Below are positions 8,865 to 17,219 of a DNA stretch of 64,000 nucleotides, in pieces. The notes under the pieces are model-generated. The model saw nothing but the letters and a program-made list of their open reading frames with translations, ran no database searches and had not been told where the DNA came from. This DNA comes from Paenibacillus sp. ACRRX (GTDB lineage Bacteria; Bacillota; Bacilli; Paenibacillales; Paenibacillaceae). The number at the start of each line of letters is the position of its first letter. The stretch's first letter is position 1. Location: NCBI RefSeq assembly GCF_022346885.1, contig NZ_JAKRNK010000006.1:124001-188000 (forward strand), read 5' to 3'. A program made the position numbers and the translations under genes.

Positions 8865-9626
8865 ATGAAGAAACGAATGACCCTCAAGATTGCAGGAGTT
8901 ATGCTTGGACTTGTCACAATGTTCCATATTTTGCCTGCATATGCTTCACCTTATATAGCAGTAGAAGGAGATACTTTCTATTCTATATCGAAGAAGTACA
9001 AGGTAGGATTGGAGGCGCTGTTAGCAGCAAATCCTACGATTAAACCGAAAAATATTTATGGCGGCTTGGAGATTCAGATCCCGGACATAGTGAAGAACAA
9101 GGCCGCGAAAGTAGAGATTGCGTCGATTCCGTCACCGAAGACTGAAACAGCGAAAACTGCTGACAAGCAGCCAACAAAAGCATTGTCAGATACAACTCCT
9201 GCTACGGAGAAACCAGCTCAGGCCAAGCCAGCAGAGAAAAAGGCGGCAAGCGTGGCCTCTTCTGTACCTAGTAACGTTGTTACTGTTGCTGGGCGTGACA
9301 TGAAGTATAAAAAGAAGTTGAATGTGAAAGCTACTGCATATACAGCACATCCGAGTGAAAACGGGAAATGGGGCGCAGTTGACTATTTTGGTAATCCATT
9401 AAAATTAGGCACTGTTGCTGTAGACCCTAAAGTGATTCCACTCGGCACAAAATTGTTTGTTACCGGCTATCAATTTAAGCATCTGCCACAGGGTGGGTAT
9501 GTTGCAACAGCTTCTGATATTGGAGGCGCAGTGAATGGCAGCAGGATCGATCTGTTTGTTCCTGTCAGTCAAAAAACAGGCAGCACATTCGGAGTGCAGA
9601 GCGTTCAGGTATATGTATTGAAATAA
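8865..9626 (+). CDS. LysM and 3D domain cell-wall protein
   Basis: 253 residues. Signal peptide (about 1-27, cleavage after AYA), one LysM peptidoglycan-binding motif (about 30-73, beginning YIAVEGDTFYSISKKY), a 70-residue Lys/Ala/Pro/Thr-rich linker, and a C-terminal 3D domain (about 147-253) with the family's three Asp positions (VAVDP, ATASD, RIDLF). 3D domains are related to lytic transglycosylases such as MltA, YocH and the resuscitation factors of Firmicutes, so it is probably a secreted muralytic enzyme. It follows a c-di-AMP riboswitch, which fits control of wall turnover by the second messenger. Confidence 0.9.
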   Translation: MKKRMTLKIAGVMLGLVTMFHILPAYASPYIAVEGDTFYSISKKYKVGLEALLAANPTIKPKNIYGGLEIQIPDIVKNKAAKVEIASIPSPKTETAKTADKQPTKALSDTTPATEKPAQAKPAEKKAASVASSVPSNVVTVAGRDMKYKKKLNVKATAYTAHPSENGKWGAVDYFGNPLKLGTVAVDPKVIPLGTKLFVTGYQFKHLPQGGYVATASDIGGAVNGSRIDLFVPVSQKTGSTFGVQSVQVYVLK

Positions 9627-9633
9627 GGAATAG

Positions 9634-9675
9634 AAACGGCTGGTGTACCTAGATAAGGGACATCAGCCGTTTTTA
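9634..9675. terminator. Bidirectional terminator
   Basis: AAACGGCTGGTGT pairs with ACATCAGCCGTTT, with a T run on the plus side and an A run on the left. It separates the LysM-3D gene from the convergent deacetylase gene and probably serves both. Confidence 0.8.
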
Positions 9676-9707
9676 TTTGTTTAGAGCTGGAGTGAGCCAG
9701 ACAACAA

Positions 9708-10817
9708 CTACCGTTCTTTCTTCTCCTTTTGGTCATGAAACAGTTCAGGTACGGTCACAAAGTTATAATTCTGAGCACGCAGCTTTTTAATAATGCTCGG
9801 AAGCGCTTTGACTGTATTTTGTAAGTACCCATTCATACCGCTTCCACCGGCATGCTGCAATACAATCGAACCCGCAGATACTTCATTTAAAATATTCCGC
9901 TCCATTAAAGAAGAAGGGATACCCCGCCAATCATTAGAATCTACGTCCCAATTAACGACCATATAGCCATTTTCTCCTGCCCATTGCAACTGATCTTCTG
10001 AAATTTCGCCAAATGGAGGACGGAAAAAGCGTGGTTTATAACCAACTATGTCGTCTACGATGGCTTCGGTCTGCTTGAGCTGGCTAATAAACGCTTCTAT
10101 ACCCGATCTGGTTAGAAGTGGATGACTGTACGTATGATTGCCGATCACATGTCCTTCAGCGACAATGCGTTTAACCAGAGCAGGATACTGCTTGGCTCGG
10201 TAACCAACTAAAAAGAATGTAGCCCGAATACCTTCATCTCGTAATATATCGAGCACAAGAGGTGTAACGCGGTTATCAGGCACGTCGTCGAATGTTAAAG
10301 CAATCTTCTTTTCATGAGTACTGTTACTGGCTCTTAGCTTGAAAATGTGAGGATAACGTGTTCTAAGTTGGGCGATAGACAGCTTACGCTGACCTATAAT
10401 CTGTTTTTGATTGCTTACAGCAGAACGTGCCTTTTGCTGTTGCTGATTCTGTTTCGTCTGAAGGTGCTTTTGTGTCTGCTGTACTCTGCGATATTGTTTT
10501 AATTGATTAGACTGCTGTTGTTGTTGTTGTTGTTCTGTGCGAAAGGAGAACTTGAATTTTTTAGTTTCTCTCTCCTTTGATTCTTGGGCATGTTTTTCCA
10601 TATGCTTTGTCATATGCGAACGTATCGGCCAAGTAGTTCCATTATGCACCGTACTGTTCGATCGCACTTCAGCAGGTGTCGCTGAAGTGGAACTGCTGTG
10701 ATTGGAAGTCTGGTCAGGGATGTTTGGTAATGGATAACCCGCTTTAGGTTCATGCATCCCGCATCCACTGCTTACAATCAGAAAGGATAAGACAGCGGTT
10801 GTGCATAATCGACGCAT
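9708..10817 (-). CDS. Polysaccharide deacetylase lipoprotein
   Basis: About 369 residues. A lipobox (LIVSSGC) follows a short hydrophobic start, so it is a surface lipoprotein. Residues 30-140 are low-complexity, rich in Ser/Thr, then Lys/Gln, with a run of eight Gln. The C-terminal NodB domain has all motifs of a metal-dependent deacetylase: TFDD (Asp about 177-178), HTYSHP, RPPFG, DVDSNDW and LQHAGG. It probably deacetylates peptidoglycan N-acetylglucosamine or a similar wall polymer. The start at 10817 was chosen because GGAGGGGG lies six bases before it; the frame is open to 10904 without a good site. Confidence 0.88.
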   Translation of the reverse strand: MRRLCTTAVLSFLIVSSGCGMHEPKAGYPLPNIPDQTSNHSSSTSATPAEVRSNSTVHNGTTWPIRSHMTKHMEKHAQESKERETKKFKFSFRTEQQQQQQQSNQLKQYRRVQQTQKHLQTKQNQQQQKARSAVSNQKQIIGQRKLSIAQLRTRYPHIFKLRASNSTHEKKIALTFDDVPDNRVTPLVLDILRDEGIRATFFLVGYRAKQYPALVKRIVAEGHVIGNHTYSHPLLTRSGIEAFISQLKQTEAIVDDIVGYKPRFFRPPFGEISEDQLQWAGENGYMVVNWDVDSNDWRGIPSSLMERNILNEVSAGSIVLQHAGGSGMNGYLQNTVKALPSIIKKLRAQNYNFVTVPELFHDQKEKKER

Positions 10818-10970
10818 TTCGATCCCCCCTCCGCTTGTATTCGATGTCATTGTTATGTCCTTCGACATATGGAAATATGCTTGTAAAGGCAAACCATTTA
10901 TCACGCCTATTAGCAGATGTTTCTAATATTCTGAAAATTTTCGCAAACATAAAGAAAACGTCAATTCAGA

Positions 10971-10986
10971 TGTGATTTCTATCACG
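10971..10986. promoter_or_regulatory. FNR/CRP-type box upstream of pyrK
   Basis: TGTGA, six bases (TTTCTA), then TCACG: one mismatch to the TGTGA-N6-TCACA box bound by Firmicutes FNR. A TATAGT at 11013-11018 could be the -10 element, which would place the box at about -46; TATAAT-like GATAAT at 11000 is an alternative. The next gene is pyrK. The box also lies 150 bp upstream of the divergent deacetylase gene. Confidence 0.45.
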
Positions 10987-11045
10987 GTCGCATAGAAGGG
11001 ATAATGACATAGTATAGTTGTTAAACCTCGAAAAGGAGTATGACT

Positions 11046-11747
11046 GTGCATACAATTGTATCTAACGAACGCATCTCAGAAGGCATTTACCTGATGACGG
11101 TAGAAGGGCGATTCACTGCGCGCATGGGACAATTTTATATGCTCCGCTCGTGGAATCATTCGCCGATTTTATCACGTCCAATTAGTATTTGTAACATTGA
11201 ACCGGACAGCATCCAATTTTTGTACAAGGTTGCAGGTGAAGGTACTCGCATGTTCGCTGCTTTGCGTGCAGGTGATCAGATTCAATTGGAAGGCCCATTA
11301 GGAAATGGTTTTCCTAATGTAACAGGGAGAACCGCATTAATAGGCGGGGGAATCGGGATTGCTCCATTGCTCTATACGGCAAAGCAACTGGACAAGCCTG
11401 ATATCTATCTTGGATTCAGAGGACAATCGTATCTGACAGAGGCTTATGAGCCTTATGCAAATGAAGTTTATGTGAGAGTAAACGGGAACCTGTTAGAGGA
11501 TTTAGACTTATCGAAATACGAGAATGTTCTTGTATGTGGTCCATTGGGCATGATGAAGGCCGTTGCATTAATGATGGAGCATACGGATACCAAGGTGTAT
11601 GTATCTTTTGAGAAACGAATGGCATGCGGTATTGGAGCATGTTATGTGTGTTCAGTCATGAACAAAGACAAAAACAAAAAGGTTTGTTCGGATGGACCTG
11701 TATTTTTGGCAAAGGAGGTGGATTGGCATGCGGAGCTTAGCTTGTAG
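11046..11747 (+). CDS. pyrK: Dihydroorotate dehydrogenase B, electron transfer subunit
   Basis: About 233 residues, usual for PyrK. An FAD-binding reductase fold ([11 protein letters not shown], then [11 protein letters not shown] for NAD binding) is followed by the C-terminal [2Fe-2S] cysteine cluster [11 protein letters not shown]...VC. It passes electrons from the PyrD subunit to NAD+, so the enzyme does not depend on quinones. The GTG at 11046 is preferred over ATG 11040 because AGGAG ends at 11038, only one base before the ATG but seven before the GTG. pyrD begins 20 bp before its stop. No other pyr genes are near, so this pair is outside a pyrimidine operon. Confidence 0.92.
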   Translation: MHTIVSNERISEGIYLMTVEGRFTARMGQFYMLRSWNHSPILSRPISICNIEPDSIQFLYKVAGEGTRMFAALRAGDQIQLEGPLGNGFPNVTGRTALIGGGIGIAPLLYTAKQLDKPDIYLGFRGQSYLTEAYEPYANEVYVRVNGNLLEDLDLSKYENVLVCGPLGMMKAVALMMEHTDTKVYVSFEKRMACGIGACYVCSVMNKDKNKKVCSDGPVFLAKEVDWHAELSL

Positions 11748-12660
11748 TGTAGCAGGTATTCATTTTAATAATCCGATCGTTATGGCATCTGGAACATTTG
11801 GTTTTGGGAAAGAATATGCCAAATTATATGATATTAATCGATTGGGCGGCATCTCTTGCAAAGGCTTAACGCTGCATCCGCGCACAGGGAATACAGGAAC
11901 ACGTGTATTTGAGACATCAGGCGGCATGCTGAACAGTGTAGGGCTGGAGAATCCGGGAGTTGAGGCATTTCTAAATGAAGAAATGCTGTACTGGGAAACG
12001 ATCGAGCCCGTTAAGATCGCAAATCTAGGTGGAAGTAACATCGAAGAATATGTGCTGGGAGCACTAAAAATCACGCGTGACGCCGAGGAACGACGCAAGC
12101 AGAGTCGTATGGCTGTGGACATGATAGAACTTAATATTTCTTGTCCTAATGTCAAAGAGGGCGGGATTGCCTTTGGCGTAAACACAAATATCGCTCGTGA
12201 AGTTATACGCGAAGTTCGTCAAGTCACATCGCTTCCGCTTGCAGTGAAGCTGTCACCAAATGCTGAAAATATTGTAGATATGTCAGTGATGTGTCAAGAA
12301 GAAGGAGCCGAATGTGTCTCCTTAGTAAATACATTTTCCGCAATGAAGATCGACATTTATCAACGCAAAAGTGTCTTTAATAATGTGTATGCAGGGTTAT
12401 CTGGACCAGCAATCAAACCAATTGCACTTCGTATGGTCCATCAAGTATCAAAGGAAGTGACTATTCCCGTGATGGGTATGGGTGGTATTGCATCAGCATC
12501 AGACGTCATTGAGTTTATTATGGCAGGGGCTTCTGTCGTACAGATTGGTACTTATAATTTCATGAACCTTCGTGCTGGAGAAGAACTGATCGCGGGAATC
12601 CAAAGCTTCATGGAGCTGGAGAACATTAATAGCTTGGACGAGATTAGGGGCATCATATAA
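11728..12660 (+). CDS. pyrD: Dihydroorotate dehydrogenase B, catalytic subunit
   Basis: About 310 residues. FMN-binding barrel that oxidises dihydroorotate to orotate in de novo pyrimidine synthesis. Class 1B features include the [10 protein letters not shown] loop with the catalytic Cys, KLSPN, and the phosphate-binding [14 protein letters not shown] and [11 protein letters not shown] perfect AAAGGAGGTG precedes ATG 11728; the frame is open upstream inside pyrK, with which it overlaps by 20 bp. It pairs with pyrK and is followed after one base by a small gene. Confidence 0.92.
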   Translation: MRSLACSVAGIHFNNPIVMASGTFGFGKEYAKLYDINRLGGISCKGLTLHPRTGNTGTRVFETSGGMLNSVGLENPGVEAFLNEEMLYWETIEPVKIANLGGSNIEEYVLGALKITRDAEERRKQSRMAVDMIELNISCPNVKEGGIAFGVNTNIAREVIREVRQVTSLPLAVKLSPNAENIVDMSVMCQEEGAECVSLVNTFSAMKIDIYQRKSVFNNVYAGLSGPAIKPIALRMVHQVSKEVTIPVMGMGGIASASDVIEFIMAGASVVQIGTYNFMNLRAGEELIAGIQSFMELENINSLDEIRGII

Positions 12661-12661
12661 A

Positions 12662-13018
12662 ATGAAATGGAATATACCGTCTAACTCGATACAATGCCGG
12701 ATTGAACGGATAGGTAGAGATTGGCTGGTTACCCTCACAGGTGGAGAGATGCCGGAGGATCATCATATTGGAGCGGTATCGATAGCATACCGGGCTCCGG
12801 AGATGCAGTCAGGCTGGAAAGTGGACACGCTCAAGGTTCCTAGGCACAAGGAGCATGTGCTCACGAATCCTATGGCTTTGGAAGCGGCTGCTACACTGGG
12901 CGGCACTGTGACTGTTGCAGCAGGCGTGCATTTTGATCAGTTGACTGCAGAACAAATTCAAATCGTCGTGGATGAATGTTGGCGATTGCTGCGCGAAGCA
13001 TTGAATCATACAGATTAA
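12662..13018 (+). CDS. LpdD-like small protein (putative flavin-related chaperone)
   Basis: 118 residues, starting one base after the pyrD stop, so co-transcribed and probably coupled. The motifs HHIGAVSIAY, VPRHKEHVL and VTVAAGVHFDQLT...EIQ resemble the small LpdD family (PHIGAVA, GHK, GIHxDxAT), which accompanies prenylated-flavin UbiD-type decarboxylases. That resemblance is from memory and is moderate. Linkage to a flavoenzyme suggests a role in flavin handling or in pyrimidine metabolism, but no reaction can be assigned. No decarboxylase gene is nearby. Confidence 0.55.
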   Translation: MKWNIPSNSIQCRIERIGRDWLVTLTGGEMPEDHHIGAVSIAYRAPEMQSGWKVDTLKVPRHKEHVLTNPMALEAAATLGGTVTVAAGVHFDQLTAEQIQIVVDECWRLLREALNHTD

Positions 13019-13155
13019 ACATATGGGAACAGGTCGGAATATCCGGCCTGTTTATTCTATATAATTTCAGAATAAAGGATGAAACGGATCATAACTTTCC
13101 ACGTATAGATTATCATTAAGTTAAAGAAGCTAACCTTGAGGAGGAACTATACACC

Positions 13156-13845
13156 ATGTCACTGTTCAAACGTTTAAGAGATGTTACGATGTCGAATGTG
13201 TTTGCCTTAATTGAGAAAGCCGAAGATCCAATTAAGATGACGGATCAATATCTCCGTGATATGCAAGAAGATCTTGAGGAAGCAGAGCGTGCCGTTGCAC
13301 AGCAGATTGCGATTGAGAAGCGCTTTAAGCAGCAATACGAGGAGCAAGAAGCACTCGTGAAGAAACGCGAGGAGCAGGCTCATCTTGCTGTAGGCGCAGG
13401 TAACCTTGAACTGGCTCGTCGTGCGTTGGAAGAGAAAAAGTCCGCTGAGCAGAAAATGACTGAGTTCAAAACTAGCTATGATCAGAACAAAGCTGCAGCA
13501 GACAATCTTCGTAGCAAGCTGGAAGAGATGCGTAAGCAGTACACTGACATGAAGAACAAACGTGAAACGCTTGTAGCTCGCTACAATGCTGCAAAAGCAC
13601 AAAATGAAATCAACAAAGCAATGGCTGGTTTCAGTTCAGATACAGCAATGTCCGGTTTGAAGCGTATGGAAGACAAAATGCTGCAAATGGAAGCACAGGC
13701 AGATGCCAGCAATGAACTGAGCGGTAATTCTCGCTCTTTGGACGACGAATTCGCCCAGCTTGGTAAAGACCAGCAGGTCGAAGACGAACTGGCAGCAATT
13801 ATTAAGAAAATGGAACAGCAGAAATCCGATGGCTCGAGCAGCTAA
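13156..13845 (+). CDS. pspA: PspA/IM30 family envelope-stress protein
   Basis: 229 residues, nearly all predicted coiled coil, beginning with the family's amphipathic helix (MSLFKRLRDVTMSNVFALIEKAEDP). PspA/IM30/Vipp1 proteins form ESCRT-III-like polymers on the inner face of the membrane and stabilise it under stress. AACCTTGAGGAGG precedes the start. It is the first gene of a run with DUF350, DUF4178 and DUF4247 proteins, a known neighbourhood for PspA in Firmicutes. A perfect hairpin separates it from the next gene. Confidence 0.93.
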   Translation: MSLFKRLRDVTMSNVFALIEKAEDPIKMTDQYLRDMQEDLEEAERAVAQQIAIEKRFKQQYEEQEALVKKREEQAHLAVGAGNLELARRALEEKKSAEQKMTEFKTSYDQNKAAADNLRSKLEEMRKQYTDMKNKRETLVARYNAAKAQNEINKAMAGFSSDTAMSGLKRMEDKMLQMEAQADASNELSGNSRSLDDEFAQLGKDQQVEDELAAIIKKMEQQKSDGSSS

Positions 13846-13866
13846 TTGATTACAACACCCAATGCT

Positions 13867-13903
13867 GAACGAAGACGCTTGCTTACCGCAAGCGTCTTCG
13901 TTC
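13867..13903. terminator. Long perfect hairpin between pspA and the DUF350 gene
   Basis: A 16-bp perfect stem (GAACGAAGACGCTTGC with its complement) closes a five-base loop TTACC. There is no T run after it, only GTTCGCC. It may be a weak terminator, an mRNA 3'-end stabiliser that raises pspA over the downstream genes, or a processing site. Confidence 0.7.
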
Positions 13904-13940
13904 GCCAACATGTCCGGAATCAGAAAGAGGAGGAGAAAGC

Positions 13941-14360
13941 TTGGACATCCTTAATGTAAGCTTTCAGAACATTCAAGCCATGGCACTGTGGACAGGAACA
14001 GGTGTAATCCTGTTATTTATCCTCATGTGCATTGATGCTTTATTCACGAAATATAATGATATACAAGAGATGAAAAATGGGAACGTAGCGGTAACGACCC
14101 GCTTTATAATGAAGCTGTTTGCACAAGGCTTCATATTATCCTCATCCATTAAAGTCGCGTACAGCTTGGGCGAGGCGCTAGTTATGTCTGTAGTTTCTTT
14201 TATTATGCTGCTCATTATTGAGGCCATTGTCCGAATCGTGCTTCGAGTTGTTTTTAATCTTAATCTGGAAGCGGGCACAAAGGACGGAATGATGTCCCAT
14301 GCGTTGTTAGCCGGCTCTTTGCACGTAGTCGGAGCATTTATTATCGCAGCTTGTCTGTAA
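13941..14360 (+). CDS. DUF350 membrane protein
   Basis: 139 residues with four predicted membrane helices. The loop ALFTKYNDIQEMKNGNVAVTTRF matches the DUF350 signature (FDxxTxYxxxxEIxxGNxAxA). Related to Escherichia coli YjfL, which is also encoded beside a PspA homologue. Function is unproven; it is thought to act with PspA at the membrane. It starts with TTG, supported by GAGGAGG seven bases upstream. Confidence 0.75.
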   Translation: MDILNVSFQNIQAMALWTGTGVILLFILMCIDALFTKYNDIQEMKNGNVAVTTRFIMKLFAQGFILSSSIKVAYSLGEALVMSVVSFIMLLIIEAIVRIVLRVVFNLNLEAGTKDGMMSHALLAGSLHVVGAFIIAACL

Positions 14361-14410
14361 CAGAGTAAAATGTTCCCTATCTAGGGGTGCAATGAAAGGA
14401 GCAACTGCAC

Positions 14411-14917
14411 ATGGGATTATGGAAAAGAGTGCGCAAGCTCATGGAGAAACCGGAACCGGTCAAGCCCGAGAAGACACCTATGAGTTTGCAGCCAGGTGAT
14501 GTATGTGAAGTATCACTTATGACTTATGAAATTATTGGGCGTACGGAGTGGAAAGCGCGTTCAACGATATGGCTAACGCTGCGTGATGGTTCGCGTGTTC
14601 AGTACTTACAAGTAGAGAAACGTGAGCAATGGAATTATAACTTATATGAAGCGATTGATGGACGATTAGATGCTGTCGACGAAGTTCCAAGTGAGATCGA
14701 ACTCGATGGTACATGGTACTACATGGAAGATCAGTATAACGGCCTCGTGCAGGTTCAAGGCCAGACACCGTTTGGCGTACCTGGGGAGCAGTACGTATGG
14801 GAGTATCAATCGGACAATCGGAAACGGCTTCGAATTGAGTGGCAGGATGGTCGCTTTCAGCTATATGAAGGCGAATCTGTATTACCTGCTGACGTTCGTG
14901 TCATCCGTCAGTCTTAA
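14411..14917 (+). CDS. DUF4178 domain protein
   Basis: 168 residues, soluble, no signal peptide. Residues 20-160 look like a DUF4178 module, a beta-rich fold of unknown function: LQPGDVCEV, then the short-strand pattern WKARSTIWLTLRDGSRVQYLQVE and W.YNLYEAID. The family is commonly found beside PspA and DUF350 genes, as here. AAAGGAGC precedes the ATG, and the gap to the next gene is 11 bp, so they are one operon. Confidence 0.65.
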   Translation: MGLWKRVRKLMEKPEPVKPEKTPMSLQPGDVCEVSLMTYEIIGRTEWKARSTIWLTLRDGSRVQYLQVEKREQWNYNLYEAIDGRLDAVDEVPSEIELDGTWYYMEDQYNGLVQVQGQTPFGVPGEQYVWEYQSDNRKRLRIEWQDGRFQLYEGESVLPADVRVIRQS

Positions 14918-14928
14918 TCGAGGCTGAG

Positions 14929-15669
14929 ATGAAGAATAAATCTCTTTATTGGCTCAAATGGCTGCTGGTCGTCACCTTTATTGTTCCCCTGTTGACGGCA
15001 TGCGGACAGATGGATATTTCAGAAACGTACCCCCTGGAATCGGTAACTAAAGAAGGCAACAGCAGTTCCTATGTTTACCGTGCTGCTGGGGTAGAAGTTC
15101 CTGCAGTTGCCACTGCACTTGCCGATAAGAGGAAGCCGGAGCAGATCTCAAAGGAAGATAAGGAGCGGATGTTCCTCGTCTATCCAGATGAGGTGATACA
15201 GCTTCAGCGTGACACGGAAAATCCGGAAGATACACTTATTGAGGTAGATTCCAAAGAGTACGTACAGAAAAATTACGATCGTAGCTTCCTGGAGATGTAC
15301 ATTCAGTACAAGATCGTAGACACATTGTTTGATTCACTAAGTGGATTTGGCAAATATCGAGGTTATACACAACAACGGCAATATGCTCCATCGAAGCCGT
15401 ACCGGGCACCTACTCAAGAAGATAAGAAAAAAGCACCTCCAATTACGGTAGAACGTAAAGGTTCAATCTTCCGCCGTGGTTCGAATCAAGATTCGACAGT
15501 CGGTAGTGGAGGGAGTATATTTAACCGTACTCCTTCATCTAAAGGCTCCATCACGCGGGACAAAAGTGGGGGATCCAAATACAGTTCCAAGTCACCCACA
15601 ATTAAGAAGTCCAAACCACCACGAACTCGGATAGGTAAAGGTGGCATTACAAGGCGTGGGCGAAGGTAG
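14929..15669 (+). CDS. DUF4247-like lipoprotein
   Basis: 246 residues. Lipobox LLTAC (Cys near 25) makes it an extracytoplasmic lipoprotein. Residues 30-145 appear folded (KEYVQKNYDRSFLEMYIQYKIVD), while residues 150-246 are a very basic Ser/Gly/Lys/Arg-rich tail (SIFRRGSN, TRIGKGGITRRGRR) that could bind wall teichoic acids or membrane phospholipid. I associate the folded part with DUF4247, a family linked to DUF4178, from memory. Last gene of the PspA operon; a terminator follows. Confidence 0.6.
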   Translation: MKNKSLYWLKWLLVVTFIVPLLTACGQMDISETYPLESVTKEGNSSSYVYRAAGVEVPAVATALADKRKPEQISKEDKERMFLVYPDEVIQLQRDTENPEDTLIEVDSKEYVQKNYDRSFLEMYIQYKIVDTLFDSLSGFGKYRGYTQQRQYAPSKPYRAPTQEDKKKAPPITVERKGSIFRRGSNQDSTVGSGGSIFNRTPSSKGSITRDKSGGSKYSSKSPTIKKSKPPRTRIGKGGITRRGRR

Positions 15670-15696
15670 CTTGCCTTACGAATTTTAGTATGAATG

Positions 15697-15729
15697 CCGC
15701 TGTTCTGCATTGCAGAATGGCGGTTTTTT
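15697..15729 (+). terminator. Terminator of the PspA operon
   Basis: CCGCTGTTCTGCA pairs with TGCAGAATGGCGG (one G-T pair region) and is followed by TTTTTT. Lies 28 bp beyond the stop of the DUF4247-like gene. Confidence 0.85.
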
Positions 15730-15850
15730 AATATTATACAAGATAGAAGATATATCTTCGAATTCACTTCGTGTAAATTCCGTTGCGCACGGACTCATTT
15801 TGAAACATAGAGCTTGGGTATAATCATCACAATCATTTCAAGTTACAATA

Positions 15851-15878
15851 AATAAACATAATTATAATTATGTAAACT
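15851..15878 (+). repeat. dif-like site 2
   Basis: Left arm AATAAACATAA, centre TTATAA, right arm TTATGTAAACT. Both arms are identical to site 1; only the centre differs. It lies between the convergent PspA operon and xerS, 127 bp from the xerS stop. A further half-site-like ATATGTAAACA lies at 15988-15998 and TTATGTAAGAC at 15962-15972. Confidence 0.65.
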
Positions 15879-15907
15879 ATTTTAAATGATCACTATAAGT
15901 AAATAAC

Positions 15908-15938
15908 AAAAAAGGGGCCAGTACATGAACTGGCCTCT
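15908..15938 (-). terminator. Terminator of xerS
   Basis: On the minus strand AGAGGCCAGT pairs with ACTGGCCCCT around TCATGT and runs into TTTTTT. It sits 67 bp beyond the xerS stop codon. Confidence 0.85.
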
Positions 15939-16004
15939 GATTGTAGAGCAATTTCATGTGGTTATGTAAGACATTTTATCTAAAATATATGTAAACAAGT
16001 ATCC

Positions 16005-17075
16005 CTAACGATCAATCGCTTCAGACATCGTCTTATCCGTCAAGTGTGCATAGATCTCAGTTGTTTCCGTGGAGGCATGTCCCAGCTGTTCTTTGGTCTT
16101 ATAAATATCATTTTGCAAATAATAGTCAGTAGCAAACGAGTGGCGGAGCTTATGAATAGTCAAGGCAGGCTTGCCGAACCGTTTAGCGTATTTTAGCACC
16201 ATTTGCTGCATGGCCCGCTTGGTCATACGGTTGCCTTCTTGTTCTCCATTTTTAATAGCGAGAAACAAAGCCTTTTCTCGCTTCGGCGCATGATATCGGG
16301 TACTGCGCAGCTGAAGGTATACTTCAAGATGATCCTTAGCTCGTTCTCTATAATAGACTGGGGTCTTAAAAGTCTCATCATTATGACCTTTACGGTAGAC
16401 GTATATCAGTTTATGATTCATATCAACGTCATCGATATTCAGATTCACCACTTCACTGACCCGCAGACCCGAGTTTAGAATTAGGCTGGCGATAGCAGCA
16501 TCACGTGCTGCATTCAGCTGGTGAGCATACAGCGCTTGTTTATTCGAAGCGACATCAGCAGCATAACCTTCACGTATATAGTGAATGAATGCCTCTAATT
16601 CATCTTCTTCCAGCAGCTTTCCTTTTAACTTGGCGGCGCTATCCTTAGGTTTATGTACTCGTTTAATCTCAATCTTCGCCATTACGTTACGTTTGAGCAG
16701 CGGGTACAAGTTCTCGTCCTCGGCAATCTGGCTTAAGTAGTGAAATAAGGATCTCATCGAGGAGAGCTTACGAGATATTGTAATACGGCTATTCTTTTGT
16801 TCCTTATAGGTAGTCAAGTAGATCCGATAGGCAGTAATGTGCTCCATCCGCAACGATTCCAATTGCAGCAGGGTAACATCCTTCATCAAGGGACCTTCAC
16901 TTATGCCTTCTGTTATAAGCCATCCTAGAAAAATCTCATAATCACGTATATATTCCAGCAAAGTAGAGGGGGATAAGTCAGGAAGCTTGTATTCCATATA
17001 TTGTTGAATGTACCATGGCATTGTCGGAAGCTTCTGTTCCAAGTGTACACGGTCTTTTTGTTTCTGAATCGTCAT
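16005..17075 (-). CDS. xerS: Tyrosine recombinase, XerS type
   Basis: 356 residues, exactly the usual XerS length. The N-terminal motif MPWYIQQYMEYKL and the EYIRDYEIFLGWL segment are typical of XerS, the single chromosome-dimer-resolving recombinase of streptococci that is also found in Paenibacillus and relatives. The catalytic set is intact: Arg in SGLRVSEVVNL, HKLRHSFAT, GHAS and the nucleophile Tyr in EIYAHL near 339. It lies next to dif-like site 2. GGAGC precedes the ATG. XerS acts at an unusual asymmetric site (difSL) in streptococci, so whether it uses the adjacent sequence is open. Confidence 0.85.
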   Translation of the reverse strand: MTIQKQKDRVHLEQKLPTMPWYIQQYMEYKLPDLSPSTLLEYIRDYEIFLGWLITEGISEGPLMKDVTLLQLESLRMEHITAYRIYLTTYKEQKNSRITISRKLSSMRSLFHYLSQIAEDENLYPLLKRNVMAKIEIKRVHKPKDSAAKLKGKLLEEDELEAFIHYIREGYAADVASNKQALYAHQLNAARDAAIASLILNSGLRVSEVVNLNIDDVDMNHKLIYVYRKGHNDETFKTPVYYRERAKDHLEVYLQLRSTRYHAPKREKALFLAIKNGEQEGNRMTKRAMQQMVLKYAKRFGKPALTIHKLRHSFATDYYLQNDIYKTKEQLGHASTETTEIYAHLTDKTMSEAIDR

Positions 17076-17219
17076 TTTCAGCTTGCTCCTTCATGTGCTC
17101 ATCATTTCCATCCTAATCTTTATTTTAACATATCAAAAAAGATTTGACGGTTTCCTTTTCCAGATGTAACGTATACTCTTAGTACAGTAAGATTACCAAG
17201 AGAGGTTGCGAAACATGTC

